From Scenedesmus sp. ARA3 (lineage: Eukaryota > Chlorophyta > Chlorophyceae > Sphaeropleales > Scenedesmaceae), in contig RWJK01001654.1 of assembly GCA_004335835.1 (NCBI GenBank), positions 62,001 through 126,000 of the forward strand: a stretch of 64,000 nt of DNA. The letters run 5' to 3'. Position numbers and translations under genes: made by a program. Position 1 is the first letter of the stretch, and every line of letters starts with the position of its first letter. Positions 39,176 through 52,300 of this stretch are shown here, one piece after another. The notes beneath the pieces are model-generated. The model searched no databases. It was not told where the DNA came from and saw nothing but the letters and a program-made list of their open reading frames with translations.

Positions 39176-41667
39176 GGCCAACCGTAGTGAGACAGCGCTC
39201 GATGGGTTTGTTTTGTAAAGCAACTTTTGACGGAGGAGTGTGAGAATGTGGCAGTGAGGGATACGAGAATGTGGCTGTGCATGAGCTGGTACTTGTGCTG
39301 CTCACGGTTCAGCAGCAGACACAAGGCGTGATGTGATATCCTGGGTGGATACATAATGCATGTGATTGGGTGGTTGCGTTCATGACATCATGTAGTGCAG
39401 TGGGGGTCGATTGTCTTGTGGTGGCGACATGCTTCAGGAGGTGTGAGCCTTGCGCATGTGGGCTCTTTTGGAGTTGCCAACTCTGAGAGCGCTGTTCACA
39501 CCGTTGTCAAATGCATCAGGTGGACATGGCGAGTGTGCAGCGTACGCCGCCACGTCACACTTGAATCATAGTTGAGGTTTCAATTGCATCAGGTGTAGTG
39601 CATCAGCTGTGCTGGCTTTCATGTACGTTATACTTGGGTGCATCACAAGGCTCGCATGAGTACCATCATATGTTGCCTGACAGCCGCTTAGCTGGGCTCT
39701 CCCGCTTCAGCCTGTCCATATCTCATTCTGCTCGGTTCGTTGTTGTCACCCTACAATTTGCTGTACATGACTGCGGTCAGCTCATCTGTGCAGCTGATGG
39801 TGTTGTGCAGCTGCCTCTTGGCTTGCTGCTTGCTGCTCTTTGTTTGCAGACTGGCAGTGTTACAGCAGCTGTGGCTCTCTTTTTCAGCATCTGCACTCCT
39901 TCAACGGCAGGTAGCATCTTGTCGCCGACATGTGGGTCTCAGATGGGTGGGTTGCAGTCAAGTGGGTGACTCTGTTGGTCTCTGTCATGTTGGACACCCT
40001 GTGGCACCCTTTTCTTCAGTTCATGTGTACACGTGTACACAGATGTTGTGTTGAATCATTGCAACGCATGTTGTGCTGGGCGGGTCTGGTCAAACTTGGC
40101 AGCCGGTAAGGGCTGTGTTTGAGCCAGGATTGAGCTCTAAGTTAGTTGCAGGACTTCCTACTTTGTTTGTGTGTTGAGCAGTTGGTATCAGGTCTCGCAG
40201 CTACGTGTTAGTACACTAGCAGCAGTCTGTGTTGGTCCTATCAGCTTGCAGTGAGCGTCTGCTGCTGCAAGAAGCCTGGAGCAGGCTCCCCACGTGACCA
40301 CGGCTGGCTGAGGGTGCTGCGTGATTCAGAGTTTAACTTTCAGAGTTACAGTTTGGGGTGGATGTGCTCTGCCGGCTGCAGGTCCAGCACGCCGGACTAA
40401 TGTTGTTGGGACCTGTGGCACTGCTCTGCTGCTGCAGCAGGCTTCTCCGTGCACTGCCATGCATGCCATGGGCCAGGTTGCTACAGCAACATGCAATTGC
40501 CTTGTCAAAGCACGGCGCTTGGGGTCACGCCTGCTGCGCAACTGCGTGCTGACGAGCACTCACCTGCAAGCCATGCATGTGCATGCATGCATGCTTTGTG
40601 TCCACTCAGCTTGCAATGGCACCACCTGGGTGTTTTGGTTTGCATGACTTTGGGTTTCCATTTCTGCTGGGAGAATACACACCGCGCATTTCCTTAATGT
40701 GCATACTGAACAGGCACAGCTGGCCCCTGAGTGTTGCAGCACTGGCTGCACACCACGCACAGATGCAAGCTGCAGATACAGGCTGTTGCGAGCTACGCAG
40801 CAACCAGCATGCTGGTTGGGGCTGTCTGCTACGTCAGCGGTTGCTTGGGTTGTCACATTGATGTATATTTCCTGCCGCTCTGCTTTTTGCCAAGTGTCTT
40901 GAAGCGCGCGGTTGGGATGCAGACGCCAAAGGCCGCGGAGCTGCCGTGCATGCTGTGCTGTCATGGTGGGGGTTAGGATGCAAGTAACACACAGATTCAG
41001 TGTGTGAGATTGTATGAAGTTGTTATTGGTACTGCAAAGACCTGGAGCCCATGGCGTTGATGCTGTGGCTTGATAGGTAACATGATTATGAATGAAAGGC
41101 CTTGGGGCGTCATCCATGACACAGCAAGTTACAAGCCTAGCCACCACACCTGCAAAACAGCATGCTGGAAACCTTAACACTGTGAGGGCTCTCCACCTCT
41201 CTCACGTGCATGCAAAGCCATCAATTGCGCATCACGCCATAGCAGCAACATGCAAGGCCAATCAGAAGCCTTTTGAGCAGAGCACGACGACAGTAACCAC
41301 CACACCACTAGTATGTGATCGATGTTTGTATTGTGCTTGCTATGCGTTGCTGTGCATCAGCACCTGGAAGTTGCCATCATCTGCACGCCACAGCACTGGA
41401 GCATACAGTAGCATCCAGTCACACCATGCATGCGAGCAGCAGCTGCTCATTAGCCTGCTGGCCCAGCTGTGCCGCTCGGTTCATCAGCATGCGATGGTGC
41501 GACAATCAGGTGGCAACAAACTCCCATTGCAGGTATGACACCCACAGCCTCAAGACATAACTGAAACTCTCTGTGACTATCCAGCTATTGTACATGACAT
41601 AGGTAACACACACGCTCGTCACCTTTTGCCCTGCTCACACACCTGCTGCCAGCCAGCTGCGCATGGA
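39176..41667. other. Convergent intergenic region, 2.5 kb
   Basis: Between the ends of the FAD oxidoreductase gene (plus) and RAD51 (minus). Near the left end is a TGTAA signal. The rest has many short ORFs without recognisable content, few CTG runs, and some T-rich stretches. I see no RNA gene, transposon ORF or terminal repeats. It may hold long 3' untranslated regions or an unrecognised non-coding transcript. Confidence 0.4.
39214..39218 (+). terminator. TGTAA polyadenylation signal
   Basis: TGTAA, the signal used by chlorophyte algae, 39 bases after the stop codon of the FAD oxidoreductase. Five-base words are frequent by chance; the short distance and T-rich context support it modestly. 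Confidence 0.45.
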
Positions 41668-44266
41668 TTAGTCCTTGGCGTCTGTGACGCCCTCTGCTGC
41701 AATGCCAAAGGTGGCTTCCCGCTCAGGCAGCGAAGGTGACGCCATGATCTTCACGATGCGGTTCTCGCCGCGCCCCTTCTTGATCCAAAGCCGCGTGGTG
41801 GTGGCGTGTGCCATGATGTTGCCGCCAATGGGCTTGACGGAGGGTCCAGCAAACATGGCGCCGCCATCCAGATTGGCAGCCACAACCTGCATCGGCAGCA
41901 GCAGCAACAGCAGCAGCAACAGCTCAATGCATGTTCATTGCTGCTGAAGTCTATAAACACGCAGCCTATGTTCATCAATGCAAGACGTAGTCAGAATGAC
42001 AAGATAGAGAAGCCGCACGTTGCACACAATGTGTTTTCATCTGGTGCTGTAAGGGGCAGCTGGCGCTGCAGCCCACCTGGTTTGTCACCACTACTGCCAC
42101 GCCAAACTCGTCTGCCAGCTTCGCCAGCGCCCGCAGGAAGCGCCCCAGCTGTATCTGCCGCGCTGCCAGCTCGCCGCGCCCGTTGAACTCGCTGCGGTAC
42201 AGCGCGGTGGCGCTGTCCACAATCACCAGCGCAAAGCGGGACTCCGCCATCATGCCTGCTGCCGCCTGCGAAGCAGCAGAAGTCCAGCATGGTGGAGGTT
42301 GTCAGCTAAAAAGGCCGGCACAAGCCGTGGCAGAGCTCCAGGCTTGCACGGGACAGCATACGATTAACCTGTGTCAGCATAACACAGTCCTTGCTGCCCC
42401 CAAGATTCAGCAAGCTGCCTGCGGGCTTACCTGCAGCAGGTTGCACTGGTGCTCTGTGTTGTGTGCGCGTGCGTAGGCCACGTTGTCCAGCACATCATTG
42501 ACGCTAAGCCCATACCTGCATGCCGGAAGCACAGATACAGTTGGGTTACGGCATCATCACTGACAGCAGCAGGCCAACAGGGCAACAGCTGGCAAGTATA
42601 GTTTCACATGTTTGAAAAGCGTCACAGCACGCATTCACAATAAAAGCAACTGCATGCTCATCACCATCATGGCCTGCGTTAACCAAGCAACAGCCTAGGC
42701 ACTCCCACAGCAGAGTGCCCGGCGTCTTGTACTCACCGCTCTGCTATCTGTGCCAAACGCTGCGGCCTGAAGGTGCCCTCTGTGTCTATATACAGTGCCT
42801 TGCCCTCAGCTCCACCCATGTCAATGGGTAGCTGCAGAGCAGAAGCAGCGACAGAAGGGTCCCCACACATCAATCAGGGCCACCTTTCAAGAGCTGCATG
42901 TACATAAGGCAGTTGCCAACACAGCAGACGCAGCAGGTGTTGCAGCAAGAACATGTTCGATGCCTGCATCAAAAGAGCGCACAGTACTTGAAAATTACCT
43001 GGCATGTGACACACAGTGTGTGGCACAGCTGCGTCTTGCCGCTGCGGAACTCTCCATACATCTCTGTGATGGAGCCTGTTTCAATGCCGCCTGCAGACAA
43101 GATAACGTAGCACATGACTCAGCACTCGTCAAAGGGTGACATGCGGCAGCGTCGGCAACACTTGCAGGAAAGCATCACAGTTTGGGCTTCCTGCAAGCGC
43201 CACACTTCCTGCAAGTGTGGCACTTGCATGAAATGGGTTCATTGCTCTACACACATGAGCTGAGTTGCAAGCACACCAGGAGGATACAAGGTAGCGGCAC
43301 ATGTGGTACAGATGCACAGGTGCCACGCGGCTGCAGGCTGGTGCAAAACAACAGCCCACCGTCAGTTGTTCTTGCCTCCTGCAAGCGACTGCCGTCCCGA
43401 CAGAATGCAGCTGACCCGTGCAAAGCAAGCGCATCACAATGGTGCAAGCCCGCACCTTCCAGGATGTTGTCCAGCTCCTTGCAGCCTGTGGTGACCTTGA
43501 TGAGCTCTGCGCGCTGCTCAGCAACGATGGAGGCTGTGGTGAAGCCCATGGGCACCAGCTTCCACGCTGCAGCAACAAGGAACAAAAGTAGCAGCAGGCA
43601 CTAAGCTTATGCCTGAAGATGCACGTTTAAACTATGCAGCGCAGATTGAGGCAGCAAAGATGCAGCAATTGCTGCAGGGGTGATTATAGGCGTGTGAATT
43701 GCTGCACCCTGTCTGCAACATGCAGCCAGCTGTCCTAACAAATCTGGTTGCAGAAGAATGTTATGTTACTGCACCAGGAAGTTGGTTACCAGGCATGGCT
43801 GTTGCTGCTGTTGCTGCGCTCTCTGCTTTGTTTGGGTGCATCTGCAGCTGTTTGTGCCGCTGGTGCTGCATGCGTGCAGGTGTAGAGCCCACCCAGACCG
43901 CACGACTCACCTTCCTTCTGCAGCTTCTCCACCTTTGCTTCACTCAGACCCTTGATGGCTGTGAGCTCGCGCTTGGGTGCATGTGCCAGCGCTTCTAGTG
44001 TGTGTACGCCACCCTCAATCAGCTTCTTGATGTCTGCAGCTGGGATCCCGTGTGCCTGCAGGAACAGAAGGCAAGGGGCATGAGGATGCTGCTCACAATG
44101 GACGCGCTAACTGCACCTGGAGGGCAGCCCAGGGTAGCTGCAGCCACCAGCATGCCTGAAAGGATGCCTGTGTACTTGCCTGCAGCACTGTGAGGGGGGC
44201 AGGCCCTGCAGCCTCCTCCACCATCTGGTCCTGTCCATGCACGTCCTCTGCGTGCATAGCCTCCAT
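41668..44266 (-). CDS. RAD51: DNA repair recombinase RAD51
   Basis: Strand-exchange protein of homologous recombination, acting as an ATP-dependent filament on single-stranded DNA in the nucleus. Exons, phase-checked: 44180-44266, 43911-44055, 43456-43566, 42999-43090, 42737-42831, 42431-42515, 42077-42265 and 41668-41886, giving 340 residues against about 339 in animals. The N-terminal helix-hairpin-helix region includes [15 protein letters not shown]. The Walker A motif GEFRSGKT falls at residues 127-134, the usual position. Also visible are [27 protein letters not shown], Walker [13 protein letters not shown], the loop after GRGELAARQ, and the end GVTDAKD. RAD51 rather than DMC1 is favoured by the N terminus and the C-terminal sequence. 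Intron 1 has a GC donor (AG followed by GCAAGT). No exon copies are seen. It diverges from the PTB gene across 612 bases. Confidence 0.96.
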
Positions 44267-44878
44267 GATTCCTGACGCTGCTCAAGCTCAATAGCCAATA
44301 CGTAACTATGGTATATCAGATAGCCCCTTTGCCGCTGTTTGCGGCAGCTGCCAGGCTTGCTAGGCCGGCTTGTGGAGCAGAGCACGCACAGCAGTCGGTC
44401 CTGCTGTTGCTCAAACACGCGTAGGGCCAGTGCCCTGGCAAAAATAGCGACTAATGTACCGCAAAATACTAACAAGCAGCGAAGCAGATCCTGCAGAGTT
44501 GAGCTGCGAGGTGCAAATCGTGTTGTGAGTGTCGAGGTGTGCCTGCAGCGATGCAGCGTTCAGCTACTGTTATTCAGCCTGGAATGATTGCAAAACAGTA
44601 GTCTAGTTGCGCTGCTTCCCAGTTGACCAGCTTTTGATGCTCGCCATGTGTCACGTTTGAAATGTGGCAGGGGTTAACCCTCAACCTCACTGTCAGGTGC
44701 TCACAGAGAAGACCTACTCTTTTCCAGGTCAAGTAATTCCATACTGTAATTGTGCCTTTCGTTGAGGCTTCTGCATCTGGTAAAAGGTCGTGCTGCTGGC
44801 TCAGGAGTTGTAGTTGCAGACCAGCTGGTGCAGCAGGAGCACAACTGATGCCAAGTTGATCAGCAACCACCAGCAACC
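44267..44878. other. Divergent promoter region, RAD51/PTB
   Basis: 612 bases between the RAD51 start (minus) and the PTB start (plus), so both 5' regions lie here. No TATA box or repeat is obvious. Confidence 0.5.
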
Positions 44879-47800
44879 ATGAGTATGAACAGAGATAACT
44901 TCAGGGCCAATCAGCCGCCCTCGAAGGTATGCGAAGTTCTTCAGCTGCACCTCGCCTTCAACAGTTGCAGCAGCTCGGAACTCACGGTTGGTCTGCCCCG
45001 GTATGCTTGCACGTATGCAGGTGCTGCACATCCGTAATCTGCCTCCGGATGCCACGGAAGCGGATATCGTAGAGCTCTGCAGGCCTTACGGCCGCATAGT
45101 CAAGACCAAGCTCAACACAGGCTCGGCCAAGCAGCAAGGCAACCAAGCCTTTGTGGAGTTTGAGAATGTGAACGTTGCCATGAAGATGATCTACAGCTTT
45201 GTAGGCAGTGCAGATCCACCCAAGGTGAGCAGCAGCACCCTGCTCATTGCATTTGATATGGCAGAGCAACAGCAGCAGCAGAGGCCAGCCAGCAAGCAGC
45301 AGCATCTGCCGTGCAGCTTACCTGCCACCCATGCGCCTATCATCTAGATTGTCTGCATGCACATGGCGCTCCACTTAGGAGTACAAACAGCCTTTGGAAA
45401 AATCTGATGAAAAGGAGCATGCCTGTGCAGGTGCGCAACAAGACAGTGTACCTGCAGTACTCCACGCGCTCTGAGATTGGCAGCGGCAACTGGGGCCACA
45501 CCGGCGGTGGTGGCGGCGGCAGCGAGCACCAGCAGTCGGGCAACGTCATCCTCATCATCATGGACAACATCCAGGTGCGGCTACACCAGCTGCAGAAGGG
45601 TGCATGTTAGTGTTGGGTGCTGTGGTGATGCTACTGCCTTGCCTCCTGCGCACTACTCTTCTACAGCAGGAGGCACATGTATGCTTGAGCAACACCACAG
45701 GCGCACGCTGACGAGTGGATTTGCACGCATATGTCTTGATACTACATACACAGAGCATTGCATCAGAGCTTGGCCAAGTCATGCGATCGAACTGCTACTC
45801 GGCGCGTGCTCCTAATTGCTCTGCCTGCCCTGCCTGCCCTGCCTGGCCAGGTGGCGCTGGGCCCCACGCTGGACACAGTGCACATGCTGTGCGCTGCGTT
45901 TGGCGAGGTGGCCAAGATTGCCATGTTTGAGAAGGCCTCAGGGCTGCAGGCCCTGGTGCAGTTCAGGGACAGCAGGCCGGCACGCGAGGCGCAGCAGGTG
46001 CTGCACGCCGCACAGCCTGTGCAGCAGCAGCAGCAGCAGCATTGAAGCAGATGATGGAGCCATCAGGGTCTGCCTCACTTGCAGCAGTGTTGTTGCTATG
46101 GCTTGCAGGCAATCAAAGCAAAGCAGTCAACAGCAGCAGCAGCAGCAAGTATGTGCTTGAAACCAGCCAGCACTCGACACTCCACAGACAAGCATCTTCC
46201 TGCTGATATTGCAGCATACTTGCAGCCGCTAACGGCAGCTTTTTCAGTGGGTTGACTGGTTTGTTTTGCAGAAATTCCAGTTCAACGTACTGCTGACAGA
46301 TATGCGGCGTGTGACCTGCTGTGCAGACGCTGGACGGCTCGCCTATCCCAGAGCACCTGGTGCCGCAGCACCCGGGCAAGATCACTATGAAAGTCAGCTT
46401 CAGCGCACACTCAGACCTCAGCATACGCTCACAAAGCGACCGCAGTAGGTAACAGGGACACATGGGATTGCAAGCCAAGCAAACTTGCAAAGAATGCGGG
46501 AGCATGAGAACACTGCAGTGGCGACCCTACCATGCGAGGCGTGTTTGTGTTGTGCCAGAATGTTTGAGCAGCACTTCTGCTGAGGGTGCCTGCTTAATTC
46601 CCCAGCGTCCTTTCCCCATGTGCTGAGCGTACCATGCAGCGCTGTTGCTGATACTGGCATGCATTTATGCTGCTTCTCTGCCACTCAGGCTGCTGCGCGG
46701 GGCGCGCCATGCATCCCTGTTTGAAGAGGGTAGGGGACGCATCTTCCAGCTGCTGTCGAGTCTGCTCATCTGTTTGTAATCACTGCTAGCTGCTGCTCTT
46801 CCGACGCAGTATGTTTCAGCGGCCTGGGTCAGTGAGCTCTGCTGCGCCAAATGTTGCAAAATGACGCCATGACTGGCTGCTGCTTGTTGGGCTTGCAATG
46901 TATGCAACTGCTGCCGTCCACTCGTGCTATTTGATGATGCTGATACCGGCGTGTATATGTCAGCTTGATGAGTGATCACTGCTGCTGCCACTGCCGCCCC
47001 CTGCTACTGCTGCGACCTGCAGAGACTTCACAGTACCATACCACGCAGATGGAGCAGCAGCGGCCGGCATGGGCATGGATTATGGCTCGCACTACGCGCC
47101 AATCGGCAGCAGCAATGTGCTGCTGGTCATGATTGATGACGTGGCGTACTCGCCAAACGTAGAAGCGCTGCACACCATCTTCAGCACATACGGGCATGTG
47201 CTGAAAATGACGATCTTTGAGAAGAGCGGCAACTGGCAGGTGGGAATGCACAGCTTTAGCAGTGGCAGGGCCAGTGTTGGCAGGGCAGGGTTGCAGTTAT
47301 GCAGCGTGTTGAGTAGGCTGGGCTGAGGTGATCGCGGTTGATGCATATACTCAAAAGCATATTGCGAGTTTCGCCTGCAGGCGGGCATCCCTGTTACAGC
47401 CCTGGTGTGAGCTGCATGCCCTTGTTGCATCTCAGCCTGCATGCTCGCCTGCATCTGCTGCAGCTGCCGTTCGCTGCTTTGCCTGTCGTTGTGCGGCGTC
47501 GTCACTTTGTTCTCTTCAGCATCACTTCACCTCTCAGTACATAGCTCGGCCGGCTTACCCACTGTGTTGCTGCCTGCCTGCACGTGCTGGCTTGCTGTGT
47601 GCAGGCGCTGGTGCAGTACCCAGATGACGCCACAGCAGCAATGGCCAAGCAGACCCTTGACGGGTACACCATGTACCCTGGCGGCAAGAACAGGGTAAGC
47701 AGCAGCAGCAGCAGCAGCAGCAAGTGGTCGTGCAGTATGAGGGTGGGATGCAGTCAGCAGCAGCTGCAGTGTTGTATGGCAGCACAGCCATCTGTCCATC

Positions 47801-48941
47801 AGTAATGCCGTGGTAGATGGCAGGTGCTGAGTCACTGCAGCAGTTGTTCAGCAGCAGCAGTGCAGTCTTCTCCATGTCGCTGTTATTGGCTTCCAGATGT
47901 AGTTGCTGTCACTGTTGCTGTCAGTGGAGAGCACGGGTGGTGGTGTTTCAACTGGTTATGCATCTGCTGTTCAGCGCTGTCAGCCGCGTATGTCCTGCAT
48001 GCTGCCAACTTTGTTTTATGTTTGATGCTGTCTGTGTGCTGCTGCAGCTCAAGATGGAGTTCTCAACACATAGAGACCTGCAGGTGTGGGGCAACAACGA
48101 GAGGAATTGGGACTTCATTCTAGCCCCTGGAGGCCCAGTGGCAGCCAAGGAAGCAGCAGCAGCGCATGCAGCAGCACGTGAAGCAGCAGCACGAGACGCA
48201 GCAGCACGAGAAGCAGCAGCCAAGGACGCAGCAGCGCGGCAGGCAGCGAGACAAGAAGTGGCTGCAGAAGCAGCTGCCGCAGCAGCAGCAGCTGGTGGTG
48301 GTGGCAGCAGTGAAGCAGGCGCAGGCGGCGCTGCAGCAGATGCAGCTGCAGAGGCGCAGGGGGCTGCAGCAGCAGCAGCAGCAGCTGCAGGCGGCATCAA
48401 GCAGCCAGACGGCAGTTACATCACCACAGGTGGGCTCCTGCAAGGGGGTTGTGATGCAATGGGTTGGGGCACGACTGTTGGGCAGTAGAAAGATGGCTGA
48501 CACACATATGGGCCTCAAGGAGCAGCGTGCACCTACTGCTGCATGGCGGGGCAGCATGGATGTTGCCGCAGGCGCGCCTCTGCCATGCAGCATATACAGG
48601 ATGACCAGTGATCTGAAGTGCTGCTTTTGTGCGCTGCCGTTGCTTCTGCAGGGTCGGACTGGGAGCACGCACACAACGAGGCAGCGCGGTTAGCGACAGA
48701 AGCGCTGGGCGACTCGCTTGCAGGACTGCCAGCACACGGCAGTGGGCCACGCACCATGCTGCCGCATGCACGGGGCCCAAGGGGCCCCCCAGCAGCAGCA
48801 GCAGCAGCAGGCTACCCAGCAGGGCCACCCCCAGGGCCTCCCGGGTATGGCTATGGGCCCCCTCCTGGTGCAGATCCCTATGGCGGGTATGGGGCACCAT
48901 ACGGGCCGCCTGGCGGGTATGGCTACGGCTACGGTTACTAG
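44879..48941 (+). CDS. PTB: Polypyrimidine tract-binding protein homologue (three RRMs)
   Basis: RNA-binding splicing regulator that recognises CU-rich tracts. Exons, phase-checked: 44879-44926, 45021-45224, 45431-45574, 45851-45997, 46327-46448, 47023-47239, 47605-47694, 48048-48429 and 48652-48941, giving 547 residues. RRM1 contains VLHIRNLPPDATEADIVELC. RRM2 spans VILIIMDNIQ, FGEVAKIAMFEK and ALVQF, followed by TLDGSPIPEHLVP. The third RRM contains NVLLVMIDDV, YGHVLKMTIFEK and ALVQYPD. Three RRMs match the plant PTB1/2 type rather than the four of animal PTBP1. After RRM3 there is an Ala-rich charged segment of AAARE/AAARD/AAAKD repeats, then a Gly/Pro/Tyr-rich low-complexity tail. In a genome whose 3' splice sites are full of CTG and TGTACTGCC tracts, such a protein may have many targets (inference). 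Confidence 0.88.
47699..47722 (+). repeat. CAG tract directly after a donor
   Basis: Seven or eight AGC triplets beginning right after the GTAAGC donor of PTB exon 47605-47694. It is an example of the CAG-after-donor orientation seen through the window. Confidence 0.9.
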
Positions 48942-49371
48942 CAGTCTTGGGGTCTGCTGCACACGGTGTTTGCAGCTGCGACTGGCTGTGAATGTTGTGC
49001 ATCTGGAACATGGCTGGATGTGCAGTCAGTGTCCACCTGGTGCATTGCAGGGTTCTCTGCGGTTCTACGCATGTAACTGTCAGGCTTGCCAGCCAGCCTT
49101 GGCCTGGGTCCACCAGGTGATGGTTATCACCTGTTCAGCATTCTGATTGAACATTACTGAACTTACTTCTCCCGAACAAGTGGTCAGACGCATGCGCAAT
49201 CGCACAGGGCAGTCTGCCTGCACTGGCTTCTGCACTGCCATGTTATCAGCTACCAGCAAAGCAACTTGCCACTTGCAGCAACGCAGCGTCGAATCGAAAG
49301 GCTTTTTTGTATGTCGTGGCAACCTGATAAGGTAGCAGGGATGCAGTGCTAGTACTAGGGTTGCTGGAGAA
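48942..49371. other. Intergenic, 0.43 kb
   Basis: Between PTB and CCDC113, both on the plus strand. A TGTAA signal is at 49072-49076, 131 bases after the PTB stop; the rest should be the CCDC113 promoter. No other element was recognised. Confidence 0.45.
49072..49076 (+). terminator. TGTAA polyadenylation signal of PTB
   Basis: Chlorophyte-type signal in the 3' flank of PTB, the first TGTAA after its stop codon. Confidence 0.45.
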
Positions 49372-52300
49372 ATGGCGGAGTCAGCAGAACAGGCGCTGGA
49401 CGAGCAGGCAGCGACTTTGCAACAGTTGGTGGGTTGAATCAGTAGTTTGGCATTGCTTTTACACGTCTTAAACATGCAGATGTACACAGCAGCTCAAATT
49501 CGCATCAGCACAGTTGACGACCTGATGCTTGCCGATCGAGTCAGCAGCCTGCCTGCAACAGATGCCTGAAGTTGATATTGATTTCAGTGTGAATTTAAAG
49601 CGCGCGCTGAGCATGCCAGCCCATCCATGTGGTGCAGAAGGGCCAGCTGCTGGGCCCTGCTGAGTGCTGCACTGCAGTGCAGCATGCTGCTGCTGTGCCA
49701 GACAAGTGCAGATGCATGTACAGTAGTGTGTGCAGAACCCGCAAAGCTCACTAGTACCGTCCTTGTGTATATGCAGCGACGAGACAATGAGCAGGTTGAG
49801 CGAGAGAACCAGCTACTGGAGGCTTTCTTAGCCAAGGTGACACCAGCAGCAGGAACATGGCCAGCATCGCAGAGATGTGCAGCACTTCTTGACTATACAT
49901 GCTGGAGCTGTTCAGGCGGCTCGACGTTACAGCTGTTGGCTTAATTGCGTGCGTGTGCACATTGCTCTGCCTGAAGCGTGGTTTGATGTTGCTTGCAGGC
50001 ACAGCAGCAAGGGCTGACAGCTCAACTTGAGCAGCAAACAACGAAAGTAGGTGACGCGCGCAGCAGCAACAGCTACAATACACTTTGCTGCTTCGTTTGG
50101 CCAGCAACAGCAGCCCAGGCCGCACCTTGGCAAGCTCAGCACAGCAATGTCTAAGGGGTGTGCATGCTGAGGTATGGTGCAGGCCCAGGCTCGATCTCTC
50201 AAAGTCGAACAACCTGTACATGTTCATCAGTCTGCTGCATCACGCTCTGCTGCAGCGTTGCACTTTGTTTCACTCTGAACCATCATTCTGTGCTGACTAA
50301 TTTAACTGCAGAAACTCAGGGGTGCCAGGCGTAAGAAGGAGACTGAAACACGTGTAGATACCTTCCAGCGGCTCACACACGATGAGAAAGGAGATATTGT
50401 CAGCCAGGCCATTGAGGCACTGCAGACAGAGATTGAGCAGGTGGGGACTTCCTGCAAGTCTGCACAGCAGCAGCTGCCTGCAACCGCACTGCTGACAGCT
50501 GGTGAGGGCTTGCAGGATGCAGCAGTGTGGCGGCAGGCGGAGTGTTATGCACTGCAGTGCATGAGCAACAGGCGTGTGCAGCAAGAAGTAAATGGTCACT
50601 AGCAGGGTACAAACTGTCAACAGCAGGACATTTTGACAGCCGCTGTAGTTCAAGCATCCCCTGACACTCGTCCCTCACACCTGTTTCTGCCTTCGCACTG
50701 CAGCTGCGGTCATCAGGAGACAAAGATGTTGATGACATCCGCACCCTGATGGAGGAGGTGGACCTGCGCATTGCAGAGACCAAGAAGGACACGTATGAGT
50801 TCAAGCGAGACATCATCATTGGCGGCGAGGACCCCCGCACGGGCAAAACCAATGCAGAGAAGGTCATACGGTGAGTTGAGTGAAAGGGGTTGCACACCCA
50901 TGCGGGTCGAGGTGCTGCGTCTTTAGGACTAACAGGCAACGACAACGCATGGTGTTGCTGCATGCAGAGCCACATCATTGCTGGAACCGTGGTGCTTCTC
51001 ATATGCCTGACTCTGCGCTGCTGCCGCTCTGCTGCTGCTGCCGCCGCTGCTTTGTTGTTGCTGTCCTTGTGTGCGTGCAGCTTCCTGGAGGACAAGGTTC
51101 ACGGCAAGGAGGTGCTGGTGGAGAAGCTGGCGCTGAAGAACACCACGTACAGGACTGCCATCCAGAAGCTGGAGGCGCAGCTGGCGCACAAGGAGGAGAT
51201 GGGCGAGGTGAGGCACGCTGAGGTGTAACAATGCTGTGTCAGGCAAGCTGAGCTATGCACTGTGCAGGAATCTGTTCTGGTGAGAACTCGCTGCTGTGCG
51301 GCTTGCCACAGCAGCTAGCCCATTGCCTGGCAGAGATGATTGCCTCACGAGCCAGCCTCGCATGTTGTGGTTGTTGCTTGCTGTGTCTGCAGGTGCTGCA
51401 CCTGGTAGACTTTGACCAGCTGAAGATTGAGAACCAGCAGTACCTGGAGCGCATCGACGCCAAGAACAGGGAGCTGCTGCAGCTCAAGCTCAGCACAGGC
51501 AGGACGGTGCAGGTGAGCACTGTGCACAACTAGCCAGCTGTGCTGCTGATCCATGTATTGTAGTGCAGCCAACCAACAGAACAACAGCTGCAGTGTGCTG
51601 TCTGATTAGTTTGCAAGACCCAAAGAGACATTGCTGCAGCCAACAACCTGCATCCGGTTGGGGTGCTGCACATGTACAGATGAGTGGTGACGTTCCTTTG
51701 CATGCTGAACTAGACTTGCGTGCTGCTGGCCTGCTGCAGGTGCTGAATGATGTGAAGGGGCGCATGGCCAGCCTGACAGCGGAGGGCGCGCAGCTGCGGC
51801 TGGCGATTGCAGAGAAGCAGCGCGAGCTGGACAGCTTTGAGGCGGACTTCCAGAAGACCGCAGGGCAGTCGGCAACGGTGGCTGCCAGCTACAAGAAGCT
51901 GCAGGCGCAGATGAAGGGCGCGTAAGTGGCTGGCTGAGGTTGGGGTTGCTGGCACACAAAGCTTGAACATGCGGGCTGTCAGGCGCCTCGCCCGGATGGC
52001 ATCCCGCTGTTTGAACTGCTGTACAGTCTTGCAGGAGTGTTACAGCATCAGCAACCAAAATGTTTCTCGTATCTGTGGCTTGACCTTTTTATTATCGCCA
52101 GCTGAGGTTGCTTGGCAGCTGACTTGCTGCGGGCGTCTGCATGTCTTGGTGTGCTCTGCTTGCACGCACCACTTCTGCTCCTCCCTGGCTCCCTTGCAAC
52201 ACTGCTGCTGCTGCCTTTTCTTATGCCTGCAGCGAACAGCCGCAGATTCTGGAGTACATCAAGCTGAAGGCGCAAGTCGCTGAGCTGCAGAAAGAGGCGG

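Noticed and set aside
40560..41180. Minus-strand ORF of 206 codons between the FAD oxidoreductase and RAD51
   Set aside because: No conserved motif, no splice partners, skewed composition with many Cys and His; looks like chance in an intergenic region.
48166..48693. Gln-rich plus-strand ORF of 175 codons
   Set aside because: Frame-shifted shadow of the alanine-rich PTB exon; only the Ala frame joins RRM3 and the tail in phase.
49490..49570. Possible CCDC113 exon coding MYTAAQIRISTVDDLML
   Set aside because: It ends in a stop with no donor, and joining exon 49372-49428 directly to 49777 keeps phase and family similarity.
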